Below are positions 42,356 through 50,887 of a DNA stretch of 64,000 nucleotides, piece by piece. The notes below the pieces were generated by a model, which was given only the letters and a program-made list of their open reading frames with translations, had not been told where the DNA came from and did not search any database. Within the stretch, counting starts at the first letter, position 1. Each line of letters starts with the position of its first letter. This stretch comes from Streptomyces atriruber (lineage in GTDB: Bacteria; Actinomycetota; Actinomycetes; Streptomycetales; Streptomycetaceae). Both the position numbers and the translations under genes were made by a program. Location: assembly GCF_001418325.1 (NCBI RefSeq), contig NZ_LIPN01000066.1, positions 1 to 64,000 of the forward strand, in the 5' to 3' direction.

Positions 42356-42592
42356 ATGGGACGTGACAGCCAACTCGAGCTCTACGGGCTCGTCGCGGAC
42401 CAACTGAAGGAAGCGCACTCACGGGTGCGCGCACTGCAAGTCCCGGAGGGCGTACGGATGGCGCTGACCCGGAAGCTGCTGGTCATTACGGCCGCGGCCA
42501 AACACGATCTCGCCGATGCGGCAAGGCGTCTGGAGCGATTGATGGCGTCCCTCGACGAAGCAGACGAGGGCCGATTCCCCCAAGACGGCTGA
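42356..42592 (+). CDS. Small helical protein of unknown function
   Basis: 78 aa, charged and predicted all-helical (QLELYGLVADQLKEAHSRVRAL, then VRMALTRKLLVITAAAKHDLADAARRLERLMASL). No signal peptide or known motif. It lies between leuD and the hupS gene in its own transcription unit, a position I recall being conserved in streptomycetes. Function not recognised. Confidence 0.78.
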   Translation: MGRDSQLELYGLVADQLKEAHSRVRALQVPEGVRMALTRKLLVITAAAKHDLADAARRLERLMASLDEADEGRFPQDG

Positions 42593-42673
42593 GCTGCAGC
42601 CTCAACGGACCTTCGAGGAACTCCGAGATGGGCCACTTCGTTGCGGCACAAGGGTGATTAGCCCGTTTCGTGT

Positions 42674-42702
42674 TTGATTTGCGGTATATATCTGCCTAAC
42701 GT
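42674..42702 (+). promoter_or_regulatory. Probable hupS promoter
   Basis: -35 TTGATT and -10 TAACGT are separated by 17 nt, in an AT-rich stretch (GGTATATATC) that stands out from the GC-rich surroundings. The start codon of hupS is 51 nt downstream. Confidence 0.55.
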
Positions 42703-42753
42703 GCGAAAAAGCCGGAGTATTTCGCTCCCGGCAATGTCTCCGAAGGGGAAGAC

Positions 42754-43452
42754 GTGAACAAGGCGCAGCTCGTAGAAGCGATTGCCGACAAGGTGGGCGG
42801 CCGCCAGCAGGCCGCCGACGCCGTCGACGCGGTCCTGGACGCCGTCGTCCGTGCCGTGGTCAGCGGGGACCGGGTTTCGGTCACCGGCTTCGGCTCGTTC
42901 GAGAAGGTCGACCGTCCGGCCCGTTACGCCCGCAACCCGCAGACCGGGGAGCGCGTCCGGGTCAAGAAGACCTCCGTTCCGCGCTTCCGTGCCGGACAGG
43001 GCTTCAAGGACCTCGTGAGCGGCTCGAAGAAGCTCCCGAAGAACGACGTCGCGGTCAAGAAGGCGCCCAAGGGCAGCCTGACCGGCGGTGCTTCGGCGAC
43101 GGTCAAGAAGGCCGCGGCCAAGAAGGCCACCGCCAAGAAGGCCACGGCCAAGAAGACCACCGCCACGGCGAAGAAGGCCACGGCGAAGAAGACCACCGCC
43201 AAGAAGACCACGGCGACGGCCAAGAAGGCAGCGGCCAAGAAGGCCACCGCCAAGAAGACGGCCACGAAGGCGACGGCCAAGAAGGCCGCCCCGGCCGCCA
43301 AGAAGGCCACCGCCAAGAAGGCCGCCCCGGCGAAGAAGGCCACGGCGAAGAAGACCGCGCCGGCGAAGAAGGCCACCGCCAAGAAGGCGCCCGCCAAGAA
43401 GTCCACGGCGCGCAAGACGACCGCCAAGAAGACCACGGCCCGCAAGAAGTAA
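42754..43452 (+). CDS. hupS: HU-family nucleoid protein with lysine-rich tail (HupS)
   Basis: Chromosome-compacting DNA-binding protein, 232 aa. Residues 1-~92 form a normal HU fold (MNKAQLVEAIADKVGG; FGSFEKVDRPARYARNPQTGERV with the DNA-intercalating arm). Residues ~95-232 are an H1-like tail of Ala/Lys/Thr with many AKK(A/T)T units. In S. coelicolor HupS is developmentally regulated and compacts spore nucleoids. It starts with GTG. The repetitive tail is prone to copy-number change between strains, so its length should not be over-interpreted. Confidence 0.95.
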   Translation: MNKAQLVEAIADKVGGRQQAADAVDAVLDAVVRAVVSGDRVSVTGFGSFEKVDRPARYARNPQTGERVRVKKTSVPRFRAGQGFKDLVSGSKKLPKNDVAVKKAPKGSLTGGASATVKKAAAKKATAKKATAKKTTATAKKATAKKTTAKKTTATAKKAAAKKATAKKTATKATAKKAAPAAKKATAKKAAPAKKATAKKTAPAKKATAKKAPAKKSTARKTTAKKTTARKK

Positions 43453-43474
43453 GGGCACGAGGGCACTCACGCGC

Positions 43475-43506
43475 CGGGCCGGACTCCCACGGGGGAGCCC
43501 GGCCCG
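43475..43506 (+). terminator. Terminator after hupS
   Basis: 14-bp GC stem with one mismatch (CGGGCCGGaCTCCC against GGGAGCCCGGCCCG), 22 nt after the stop. Confidence 0.8.
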
Positions 43507-43581
43507 CGTCGTGCGTACGGCCCCGTCAGGCCTCCCGGAGCGTCCGTGTCAGTCCTCTCGGAACGTCCGTGGGGCCACGGA

Positions 43582-43785
43582 TCAGAACGTCTGCAGCGTC
43601 ACCAGGGTGATGCGGCGCGCCTCGCCCTCGCCGTCGACCTCGATGCGCACGCGCTGCCCCGGCCGGAGCAGCCGCAGCCCGCCCGCGTCGAACGCGGGGG
43701 CCTCGAAGGTCACGGGAGTCCCGTCGTCGAGCAGCACACTGCCGCTGCGGGTCTCGGAGTCGTACGTGTACGCGGTCGCCTGCAT
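43582..43785 (-). CDS. Small cold-shock-like (OB-fold) protein
   Basis: 67 aa. The pattern TYDSETRSGSVLLDDGTPVTFEAPAFDAGGLRLLRPGQRVRIEV follows the beta-strand layout of cold-shock domains, including the terminal G-Q-R-V element, but without the aromatic RNP motifs. Nucleic-acid binding is therefore uncertain. It lies 14 nt downstream of cofC on the same strand and is probably cotranscribed. Start chosen at the ATG closest to cofC. Confidence 0.72.
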   Translation of the reverse strand: MQATAYTYDSETRSGSVLLDDGTPVTFEAPAFDAGGLRLLRPGQRVRIEVDGEGEARRITLVTLQTF

Positions 43786-43799
43786 GGAAGGCAGCGTAC

Positions 43800-44435
43800 T
43801 CAGTCGGGGATGAGCAGGCCCGCCGCGACCTCCGCGGTGCGGGGCCCCACCCCGAGCGCGAGAGCGGCGCGCAGGTCCTCCCCGGTGTCCACGTCCCGGC
43901 GTACGGAATCGACACCGTCGAGTGCGAGTTCCACGGCCCCGGACGCCGTGTGCCGGGCCCGCGACGCCGTGCCGAATGCCGGAAGCAATTCCGTTCCCGC
44001 CGTCGCGCACAGCAACGTCGTGCCGATTCCTTCGGCATCCGGCATGAATGCGCGGGGAAAAGCGGCGGCGCCGCCGAGAGCGCGGGACAATTCGGTGGGG
44101 CGCAGCGCAGGCAGGTCGGCGTTCAGGGCCGCGACAAACGCTTCAGGCCGCTCGGCGCGCACGAAGGCCGCGCCGTGCGACAGGGCGGCATTGAGGCCGC
44201 CGCCCGGCTCGTCGGCGACGATTCGGGCGCCCAGCGCGGCGAGCTCGCACCCCGCGAGGCCGTCATTCGTGACGACCACCACATCGCGCACCCCGGGGCA
44301 CGCCACCACGGCGGCCACGGTGTCCTGCGCGAACGCCAGGGCCAGGCCGGGGCGCAGGCCGTCCCCGGAGGTGGCGGCGAGCCTGCTCTTGGCACGCGCC
44401 AACGACTTCAGGGGTATGACCAGGGTCCACTGCAC
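43800..44435 (-). CDS. cofC: 2-phospho-L-lactate guanylyltransferase (CofC-like)
   Basis: Nucleotidyltransferase (211 aa) of coenzyme F420 synthesis, activating phospholactate or phosphoenolpyruvate with GTP. Features: N-terminal LVIPLKSLARAKSRL, the GA-type loop ARIVADEPGGGLNAAL and ALNADLPALRP with its metal Asp, and GIGTTLLCA. The GTG start has GGAG 5 nt upstream; a longer reading would run into the plsC promoter region. The small OB-fold gene follows it. Confidence 0.9.
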   Translation of the reverse strand: MQWTLVIPLKSLARAKSRLAATSGDGLRPGLALAFAQDTVAAVVACPGVRDVVVVTNDGLAGCELAALGARIVADEPGGGLNAALSHGAAFVRAERPEAFVAALNADLPALRPTELSRALGGAAAFPRAFMPDAEGIGTTLLCATAGTELLPAFGTASRARHTASGAVELALDGVDSVRRDVDTGEDLRAALALGVGPRTAEVAAGLLIPD

Positions 44436-44590
44436 GGGCGCTCCGTCCTTCGCGTCGCGCCCATTGTGACCTCCTGGAGGGCCCGTGCACGGGGTGGCGG
44501 GGAAGGGGTGGGCGTACGGTGTTCTCGACAGACAGGCAGCCTGGGGCGACACTTGTGCGGCCGACCAGGTTCATGGAGGAAGGTGTCCGA

Positions 44591-45370
44591 GTGTCCCGCC
44601 GCAGAATCGGCTTCTGGTACCGCCTGGCGGCGGTCATTGCTAAACCGCCGCTGGTGGTTCTGTTCAAGCGGGACTGGCGTGGAATGGAACACATTCCTGC
44701 CGACGGAGGATTCATCACGGCGGTGAATCACAACTCGCATATCGACCCGTTCTCCTACGCGCACTACCAGTACAACACCGGACGGGTGCCGCGTTTCCTG
44801 GCAAAGGACGGCCTTTTCAAGGGCGGCTTTGTCGCCAAGGTCATGAAGGGCACGGGCCAGATCCCGGTCTACCGCGAGACCACGAACGCGCTGGACGCGT
44901 TCCGCGCCGCCGTCGACGCCATCGAGCGCGGCGAGTGTGTCGCCTTCTACCCCGAGGGCACCCTCACCAGGGACCCCGACATGTGGCCGATGACGGCCAA
45001 GTCCGGTGCCGCTCGGGTCGCCCTGAAGACCAAGTGCCCGGTGATTCCCGTCGCCCAGTGGGGTGCCAACCTCGCGCTGCCGCCGTACAGCAAGAAGCCC
45101 GCCTTCTTCCCGCGCAAGACCCTCCAGGTGAAGGCGGGACCGCCGGTCGACCTGTCGCGCTTCTACGACAAGGAGCCGACGCCCGAGGTGCTGCGCGAGG
45201 TGACCGAGACCATCATGGCCGCGATCACCGAACTCCTGGAGGAGGTCCGGGGCGAGAAGGCCCCCGATACGCCGTACGACCCGCGCAGGGCGCGGCTGGA
45301 ACAACGACGCAAGGCAGACCGCGGAGCCGCTCGGGGCCCCGCGGAGAGCACCCCGGAGGACAGCAAGTGA
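44591..45370 (+). CDS. plsC: 1-acyl-sn-glycerol-3-phosphate acyltransferase family protein
   Basis: Membrane-associated acyltransferase (259 aa) of phospholipid synthesis, making phosphatidic acid from lysophosphatidate. Catalytic NHxxxxD is NHNSHID, and the phosphate-binding motif is FYPEGTLTRD. A hydrophobic N-terminus (FWYRLAAVIAKPPLVVLF) anchors it. GTG chosen because of AGGAAGG 7 nt upstream. The stop overlaps gpsA by 4 nt, linking two steps of glycerolipid formation. The ~40-residue polar C-terminus is variable. Confidence 0.92.
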   Translation: MSRRRIGFWYRLAAVIAKPPLVVLFKRDWRGMEHIPADGGFITAVNHNSHIDPFSYAHYQYNTGRVPRFLAKDGLFKGGFVAKVMKGTGQIPVYRETTNALDAFRAAVDAIERGECVAFYPEGTLTRDPDMWPMTAKSGAARVALKTKCPVIPVAQWGANLALPPYSKKPAFFPRKTLQVKAGPPVDLSRFYDKEPTPEVLREVTETIMAAITELLEEVRGEKAPDTPYDPRRARLEQRRKADRGAARGPAESTPEDSK

Positions 45371-46395
45371 CGAACCCCGTGACCTCGGCGGGCCCGGTGA
45401 AGGCCGCCGTCTTCGGAACGGGCTCTTGGGGTACGGCCTTCGGCATGGTGCTCGCCGACGCGGGCTGCGACGTCACCCTGTGGGGCCGTCGAGCCGAACT
45501 CGCCGACGCCGTCAACTCCACGCGGACGAACCCGGACTACCTCCCCGGCGTGCGGCTCCCCGAGAACCTCCGGGCGACCTCCGACCCGGCCGAGGCCGCC
45601 GCGGACGCCGACTTCGCGGTCCTCGCCGTGCCCTCGCAGACGCTGCGCGGCAACCTCGCCGAGTGGGCGCCGCTGCTGGCCCCCGAGACCGTCCTCGTCT
45701 CCCTCATGAAGGGCGTCGAACTGGGCTCCGCCATGCGGATGAGCGAGGTCGTCGAGGACGTCACGAAGGTCCCCGCGGACCGGATCGCCGTCGTCACGGG
45801 CCCCAACCTCGCCCGTGAGATCGCCGCCCGGCAGCCCGCCGCCGCCGTGGTCGCCTGCCGGGACGAGGCCGTCGCGCAGCGCCTGCAGACCGCCTGCCAC
45901 ACGCCGTACTTCCGCCCGTACACGAACACCGACGTCGTCGGCTGCGAGCTCGGCGGCGCCGTGAAGAACGTCATCGGCCTCGCCGTGGGCATCGCCGACG
46001 GCATGGGCCTCGGGGACAACGCCAAGGGATCGCTCATCACGCGCGGCCTCGCCGAGACCACCCGGCTCGGGCTCGCCATGGGCGCGGACCCGCTGACGTT
46101 CTCCGGACTCGCGGGCCTGGGCGACCTGGTGGCGACCTGCTCCTCGCCGCTGTCCCGCAACCACACCTTCGGCACCAACCTCGGCAAGGGCATGACCCTG
46201 GAGGAGACCATCGCGGTCACCAAGCAGACCGCCGAGGGCGTCAAGTCCTGCGAGTCCGTGCTGGATCTGGCCCGCAGGCACGGCGTCGACATGCCGATCA
46301 CGGAGACCGTCGTGGGCATCGTGCACGAGGGAACGCCCCCCATGGTCGCCCTCAAGGACCTCATGTCGCGCAGCGCCAAGCCCGAGCGCCGCTGA
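45367..46395 (+). CDS. gpsA: Glycerol-3-phosphate dehydrogenase (NAD(P)+)
   Basis: Reduces dihydroxyacetone phosphate to sn-glycerol-3-phosphate for phospholipids; 342 aa. Rossmann motif VFGTGSWGTAFGMVLAD, catalytic Lys in GGAVKNVIGLAVGIADG, and the GLGDLVATCSSPLSRN block are all intact. GTG start overlaps the plsC stop (GTGA). ddlA follows after 46 nt. Confidence 0.96.
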   Translation: MTNPVTSAGPVKAAVFGTGSWGTAFGMVLADAGCDVTLWGRRAELADAVNSTRTNPDYLPGVRLPENLRATSDPAEAAADADFAVLAVPSQTLRGNLAEWAPLLAPETVLVSLMKGVELGSAMRMSEVVEDVTKVPADRIAVVTGPNLAREIAARQPAAAVVACRDEAVAQRLQTACHTPYFRPYTNTDVVGCELGGAVKNVIGLAVGIADGMGLGDNAKGSLITRGLAETTRLGLAMGADPLTFSGLAGLGDLVATCSSPLSRNHTFGTNLGKGMTLEETIAVTKQTAEGVKSCESVLDLARRHGVDMPITETVVGIVHEGTPPMVALKDLMSRSAKPERR

Positions 46396-46441
46396 AGGCA
46401 CGACTGACTACTTCGGTACCAACGGGTACTCTCAACGCGAT

Positions 46442-47599
46442 ATGAGCAGCGAGAACCTCCCCCAGAGCCCTGAGCAGCCGCCCCGCAAGCCGCGTGTGGC
46501 CGTCGTGTTCGGCGGCCGCAGCTCGGAGCACGGCATCTCCGTCGTCACGGCAGGCGCCGTGCTGCGCGCCATCGACCGCACCAAGTACGACGTCCTGCCG
46601 ATCGGCATCACCACGGACGGACGGTGGGCGCTCACCGCCGACGAGCCCGAGCGGATGGCCATCGCCGACCGCAAGATGCCGAGCGTGTCCGAACTCGCCG
46701 ACTCCGTGGAGGGCGGCGTCATGCTGCCCCTGGACCCCGGCAACCGCGAGGTCGTCTACAGCGAGCCCGGCTCCGTGCCCAAGGCGCTCGGCGAGGTCGA
46801 CGTCGTCTTCCCGATGCTGCACGGTCCCTACGGAGAGGACGGCACCCTCCAGGGCCTGCTGGAGCTCTCCGGAGTGCCCTACGTGGGCTCCGGAGTCCTC
46901 GCCTCGGCCGTCGGCCAGGACAAGGACTACATGAAGCGGGTGTTCTCCTCCTTCGGGCTGAACGTCGGCCCGTACCTGGTGATCCGCCCGCGCGAGTGGC
47001 AGCAGGACGAGGAGGGCGCCCGCCGCCGCATCGCGGAGTTCGCGGGCGAGCACGGCTGGCCGCTGTTCATCAAGCCCGCGCGCGCGGGCTCCTCGATCGG
47101 CATCACGAAGGTCGACTCCTTCGAAGGCCTCGACGAGGCCATCGCTGAGGCACAGCACCACGACCCCAAGATCCTCGTCGAGGCGCTGCTGCGTGGCCGC
47201 GAGATCGAGTGCGGCGTCCTGGAGTTCGAGGACGGCCCGCGCGCGAGCGTCCCGGCCGAGATCCCGCCCGTGCAGTCGCACGACTACTACGACTTCGACG
47301 CGAAGTACATCGACTCGGCACCCGGCATCGTGCCCGCGCCGCTGACGCCCGAGCAGACCGCGGAGATCCAGCGGCTCGCCGTCGAGGCGTTCGAGGCGGC
47401 GTCCTGCGAGGGCCTGGTGCGCGCGGACTTCTTCCTCACCGAGGACGGCCGGTTCGTGATCAACGAGATCAACACGATGCCGGGCTTCACGCCCATCTCG
47501 ATGTACCCGCAGATGTGGGAGAAGAGCGGCGTCAGCTACCCCGAGCTGGTGGACCGCCTCATCCAGGCCGCCCTCACCCGCTCCACGGGCCTGCGCTGA
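46442..47599 (+). CDS. ddlA: D-alanine--D-alanine ligase
   Basis: ATP-grasp ligase (385 aa) making the D-Ala-D-Ala dipeptide of peptidoglycan. VVFGGRSSEHGISV at the N-terminus, HGPYGEDGTLQGLLEL, the Y-containing omega-loop region and NEINTMPGFTPISMYP with metal ligands are present. The omega-loop motif looks like a D-Ala rather than D-Lac ligase, but that subtype call is tentative. It converges on the DUF3515 gene with only 24 nt between. Confidence 0.95.
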   Translation: MSSENLPQSPEQPPRKPRVAVVFGGRSSEHGISVVTAGAVLRAIDRTKYDVLPIGITTDGRWALTADEPERMAIADRKMPSVSELADSVEGGVMLPLDPGNREVVYSEPGSVPKALGEVDVVFPMLHGPYGEDGTLQGLLELSGVPYVGSGVLASAVGQDKDYMKRVFSSFGLNVGPYLVIRPREWQQDEEGARRRIAEFAGEHGWPLFIKPARAGSSIGITKVDSFEGLDEAIAEAQHHDPKILVEALLRGREIECGVLEFEDGPRASVPAEIPPVQSHDYYDFDAKYIDSAPGIVPAPLTPEQTAEIQRLAVEAFEAASCEGLVRADFFLTEDGRFVINEINTMPGFTPISMYPQMWEKSGVSYPELVDRLIQAALTRSTGLR

Positions 47600-47623
47600 C
47601 GCCTGCCCGCGGACCTGTCCCCG

Positions 47624-48127
47624 TCAGGAGGACTTGCCGATCCCCACGGGGATCGTCTTCTTGACGGGGCCGGCGAAGTCCGTGAGCGGGCCCAGACCGT
47701 CCGCCGTCCGCTCCTCGGGCAGCGTCACCTCCACGTACGCGAGACGCGCGCCGGTGGTGAAGGTGTACGACCCGTCGTCCTCCTTCTCCAGGAGCCAGGC
47801 CACGCCGTTCACCTTCACCCCGTTCTTCGGCGCGTAGGCGGGGTCGACCATCTTGGGGGGCCGCGGCACACCGCAGCGCAGTATGATCGCCGGGTCTCCC
47901 CACCCCGCGGTCAGCTCGGACTTCGGCCCGGGGTCGGTGCGCCCCAGCCCGTCGACCTTTTCCGGCAACTGCTCGTGCAGGTCCCGGCAGAGGCCCGCGG
48001 CCTTCGCGTCCGGGGACGGAACCACCACTGACGCCTCGTCGTCCGTAGCTGAACAGGCCGCTGTCGTGATCAACAGGGCGAGGGCGGACGTTCCTGTGAG
48101 GCAGCGCCGGAGGTGGGGGAAGTTCAC
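47624..48127 (-). CDS. DUF3515 lipoprotein
   Basis: 167-aa exported protein. The first 25 residues are a signal peptide ending LLITTAAC, a plausible lipobox with Cys25. The mature part has CRDLHEQLPEKVDGLGR, ILRCGVPRP and AWLLEKEDDGSYTFTTGARLAYVEV, the DUF3515 pattern found next to ddlA and the Lrp-like gene in streptomycetes. Function is unknown. GTG start; the Lrp-like gene lies 20 nt upstream, so they may be cotranscribed. Confidence 0.87.
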   Translation of the reverse strand: MNFPHLRRCLTGTSALALLITTAACSATDDEASVVVPSPDAKAAGLCRDLHEQLPEKVDGLGRTDPGPKSELTAGWGDPAIILRCGVPRPPKMVDPAYAPKNGVKVNGVAWLLEKEDDGSYTFTTGARLAYVEVTLPEERTADGLGPLTDFAGPVKKTIPVGIGKSS

Positions 48128-48147
48128 CGGGCCAGGGTAGACGGGGG

Positions 48148-48381
48148 CTACAAGTGCACGACCGGGCAGGTCAGAGTTCTGGTGATGCCGTCCACCTGCT
48201 GGACCTTGGCGACCACCATGCGGCCGAGTTCGTCCACCGTGTCGGCCTGCGCGCGGACGATGACATCGTAGGGTCCGGTCACGTCCTCGGCCTGGATGAC
48301 TCCCGGGATCTTGCCGATCAGCTCGGCGACGGTCGACGCCTTGCCGACCTCTGTTTGGATCAGGATGTACGCCTGTACCAC
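48148..48381 (-). CDS. Stand-alone Lrp/AsnC ligand-binding (RAM) domain protein
   Basis: 77-aa protein consisting only of the AsnC-type effector/oligomerisation domain (QAYILIQTEVGKASTVAELIG, then GPYDVIVRAQADTVDELGRMVV). It has no HTH, so it cannot be a classic Lrp regulator. It may sense amino acids and act through partners. GTG start with GGAGG 4 nt upstream. A 212-nt spacer holding divergent promoters separates it from thiL. Confidence 0.9.
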   Translation of the reverse strand: MVQAYILIQTEVGKASTVAELIGKIPGVIQAEDVTGPYDVIVRAQADTVDELGRMVVAKVQQVDGITRTLTCPVVHL

Positions 48382-48592
48382 GGAACCTCCAGGGCGGCCA
48401 CGAGGATCATGTGGGGGAGAAAGGGACGCCACGGTACCGCGTCGTCGCTCGCCGCGGGGAGACCCGGGTGACCTGTGGCGCACACATCGTGGTGGACGGA
48501 CAACAGAAGTTGACGGTCACGTCGACCGTACCGACGACAGAGACGGCTCGCGACCGGGGGCCGGGCAGCTTGAAAGGGCATGGTGAGACTCG

Positions 48593-49561
48593 GTGAAGGG
48601 ATCCGTGGGCGAGTTGGGGGAGTTCGGGCTCATCAGAGAGCTCACTTCGCGGCTCACCTCCACGCCGGCCGTACGGCTCGGCCCCGGCGATGACGCCGCG
48701 GTCGTGTCCGCTCCGGACCGCAGGGTCGTGGCGAGCACCGACATCCTCCTCGAGGGGCGGCACTTCCGCCGTGACTGGTCCACCGCGTACGACGTGGGCC
48801 GCAAGGCCGCGGCGCAGAACCTCGCCGACATCGCGGCCATGGGCGCCGTGCCGACCGCGCTGCTGCTCGGCCTGGTCGTGCCCGCCGAGCTCCCCGCGAG
48901 CTGGCCCACCGAGCTCATGGACGGCCTCAGGGACGAGTGCCAGGTCGCGGGCGCGGCCGTCGTGGGCGGCGACGTGGTGCGCGGCGACACGATCACCGTC
49001 GCGATCACCGCCCTCGGCGACCTGCGCAACCACGAGCCGGTCACGCGCGCGGGCGCCCAGCCCGGCGACGTCGTCGCCGTGACGGGCTGGCTGGGCTGGT
49101 CCGCGGCCGGGCACGCCGTGCTCTCCCGCGGCTTCCGCTCGCCGCGCGCCTTCGTGGAGGCCCACCGCAGGCCCGAACCGCCGTACCACGCGGGCCCCGC
49201 GGCCGCCGGTCTCGGCGCGACCTCCATGACGGACGTCAGCGACGGCCTCATCGCCGACCTCGGGCACATCGCCGAGTCCAGCAAGGTGCGCATCGACATC
49301 CGCTCCGGAGACGTCGACGTGCCCTCGCAGATGAACGACATCGGGCAGGCCGTCGGCGTCGACCCGCTCCAGTGGGTGCTCAACGGCGGCGAGGACCACG
49401 CCATCGTGGCGACCTTCCCGGCGGACGTGAAGCTGCCCGCCCGCTGGAAGGTCATCGGCGAGGTCCTCAACCCCTCCGCACTGCCCCAGGTGACCGTGGA
49501 CGGCGCACCGTGGACCAGCAAGGGCTGGGACCACTTCGGGGACAACGGGGACACCGAGTGA
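48593..49561 (+). CDS. thiL: Thiamine-monophosphate kinase
   Basis: Phosphorylates TMP to thiamine pyrophosphate; 322 aa. Features: [43 protein letters not shown] and [16 protein letters not shown], all PurM-like ATP-binding motifs of ThiL. GTG start. Its stop overlaps thiD by 4 nt (GTGA), linking the kinase steps of thiamine metabolism. Confidence 0.95.
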   Translation: MKGSVGELGEFGLIRELTSRLTSTPAVRLGPGDDAAVVSAPDRRVVASTDILLEGRHFRRDWSTAYDVGRKAAAQNLADIAAMGAVPTALLLGLVVPAELPASWPTELMDGLRDECQVAGAAVVGGDVVRGDTITVAITALGDLRNHEPVTRAGAQPGDVVAVTGWLGWSAAGHAVLSRGFRSPRAFVEAHRRPEPPYHAGPAAAGLGATSMTDVSDGLIADLGHIAESSKVRIDIRSGDVDVPSQMNDIGQAVGVDPLQWVLNGGEDHAIVATFPADVKLPARWKVIGEVLNPSALPQVTVDGAPWTSKGWDHFGDNGDTE

Positions 49562-50352
49562 CCGCCCCGCCGCGCGTCCTGACCGTCGCCGGATCCGACT
49601 CCGGCGGCGGCGCGGGCATCCAGGCCGACCTGAAGACGATGCTCGCCCTCGGCACCCACGGCATGAGCGTCATCACCGCCGTCACCGCGCAGAACTCGCT
49701 GGGCGTGCAGGGCTTCTGGGAGCTGCCGGTGGAGGCGGTGCGGGCCCAGTACCGCAGCGTCGTCGACGACATCGGCGTACAGGCCGTGAAGACCGGGATG
49801 CTCGCCTCCGCCGAACTGGTCGAGACGGTCGCCGAATTGCTCGCGGGCACGGACGCGCCCGCGGTCGTCGATCCGGTCGGCGTCTCCAAGCACGGCGACT
49901 CGCTGCTCGCGGCGTCCGCGCTGGACTCGGTGCGCACGAAGCTGCTGCCGGCCGCCACGGTCGCGACGCCCAACCTGGACGAGGTCGCGCAACTCACCGG
50001 CATCGAGGTCGACTCCGAGGACGGCCTGCGGCGCGCGGCGGCCGCCGTCCTCGCGTACGGGCCGCAGTGGGTGCTCATCAAGGGCGGCCACCTCCGCGGC
50101 GACGCCGTGGACCTGCTCACCGACGGCTCCGAGGAGCACGTCCTGCGCGCTCCTCGGCACGACAACCGCCACACCCACGGCACGGGCTGCACCCTTGCCA
50201 GCGCGATCGCGTCGCAGCTGGCGAAGGGGCAGGGCGTGCCGGAGGCCGTCATGGCGGCCAAGGAGTACGTCACCGGGGCGATCGCCGAGGGGTTCGCGCT
50301 CGGCGGCGGGATCGGACCGGTGGATCACGGCTGGCGGTTCCGGCAGGCGTAG
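49558..50352 (+). CDS. thiD: Hydroxymethylpyrimidine/phosphomethylpyrimidine kinase
   Basis: Ribokinase-fold enzyme (264 aa) that phosphorylates HMP and HMP-P for thiamine. [21 protein letters not shown] and [13 protein letters not shown] (anion hole and catalytic region) are diagnostic. The pyrimidine-site loop reads [16 protein letters not shown] where SKSG is more usual. GTG start inside the thiL stop. A strong terminator follows at 50398. Confidence 0.94.
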   Translation: MTAPPRVLTVAGSDSGGGAGIQADLKTMLALGTHGMSVITAVTAQNSLGVQGFWELPVEAVRAQYRSVVDDIGVQAVKTGMLASAELVETVAELLAGTDAPAVVDPVGVSKHGDSLLAASALDSVRTKLLPAATVATPNLDEVAQLTGIEVDSEDGLRRAAAAVLAYGPQWVLIKGGHLRGDAVDLLTDGSEEHVLRAPRHDNRHTHGTGCTLASAIASQLAKGQGVPEAVMAAKEYVTGAIAEGFALGGGIGPVDHGWRFRQA

Positions 50353-50364
50353 CCCGGGTCACTC

Positions 50365-50399
50365 CCGGACGGACATACGAATCCGGACGGACATACGAA
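50365..50399. repeat. Tandem duplication of a 17-bp unit
   Basis: CCGGACGGACATACGAA occurs at 50365-50381 and again at 50383-50399 (18-bp period), between the thiD stop and its terminator. Confidence 0.8.
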
Positions 50400-50433
50400 A
50401 GAGCCGGTTCCCCCGAAGGGGAACCGGCTCTTT
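50398..50433. terminator. Bidirectional terminator between thiD and rpmB
   Basis: A perfect 16-bp stem AAAGAGCCGGTTCCCC / GGGGAACCGGCTCTTT with a 4-nt loop. A-tract and T-tract at the base let it work in both directions for the convergent genes. Confidence 0.92.
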
Positions 50434-50462
50434 CAGCAACCAGCTAGGTGGCCGCGCTGGCG

Positions 50463-50648
50463 TCAGCGCGAGACCTTGCCGGCCTTGATGCACGAGGTGC
50501 AAGCGTTGAGGCGCTTCGGCGTCCCGCTCACCACGGCACGCACACGCTGGATGTTCGGGTTCCAGCGACGGGGCGTACGGCGGTGCGAGTGCGAGATGTT
50601 GTTGCCGAAGCCCGGCCCCTTGCCGCAGACGTCGCAGTTGGCAGCCAC
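50463..50648 (-). CDS. rpmB: 50S ribosomal protein L28
   Basis: 61-aa ribosomal protein. It carries two CxxC-type pairs (CDVC near residue 5; CTSC near 50), so it is the zinc-binding C+ form. HSHRRTPRRWNPNIQ is the typical L28 rRNA-contact region. Streptomycetes often also encode zinc-free L28 paralogues elsewhere under Zur control; this one is the core copy beside recG. Its leader may include the hairpins at 50741-50788. Confidence 0.96.
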   Translation of the reverse strand: MAANCDVCGKGPGFGNNISHSHRRTPRRWNPNIQRVRAVVSGTPKRLNACTSCIKAGKVSR

Positions 50649-50740
50649 GGGTCACTCCAAAGACTTCAGATGCACTTACGGTTAAACCCGGCATGCCGGG
50701 ATCAGTGCAATGATCGAAGTGGCGTTGCCAGGAGGAATGG

Positions 50741-50788
50741 CCCGATGCGTATCGGGCAACCGAAGCAGCATACAACGACTGCTTCGGT
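50741..50788. promoter_or_regulatory. Two tandem hairpins in the rpmB/DAK divergent spacer
   Basis: CCCGAT-gcgt-ATCGGG (50741-50756) and ACCGAAGCAG...CTGCTTCGGT (50759-50788, 10-bp stem) lie 93-140 nt upstream of the rpmB start. They could form an mRNA leader structure for rpmB or mark its promoter region. Confidence 0.4.
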
Positions 50789-50887
50789 ACAACGAAACTA
50801 CCACGGACGGCCCGGCCCCCGCCCCGGGCCCTCCGTTCACCCGGGGTCTACGCTGCGTCCATTCCGGATGGTCAAGGAGGCGAACAG

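Noticed and set aside
48382..48592. Possible TPP riboswitch before thiL-thiD
   Set aside because: The conserved TPP-riboswitch core (CUGAGA and ACCUGAUCUGGAUAAUGCCAG-type elements) is not visible in the spacer.
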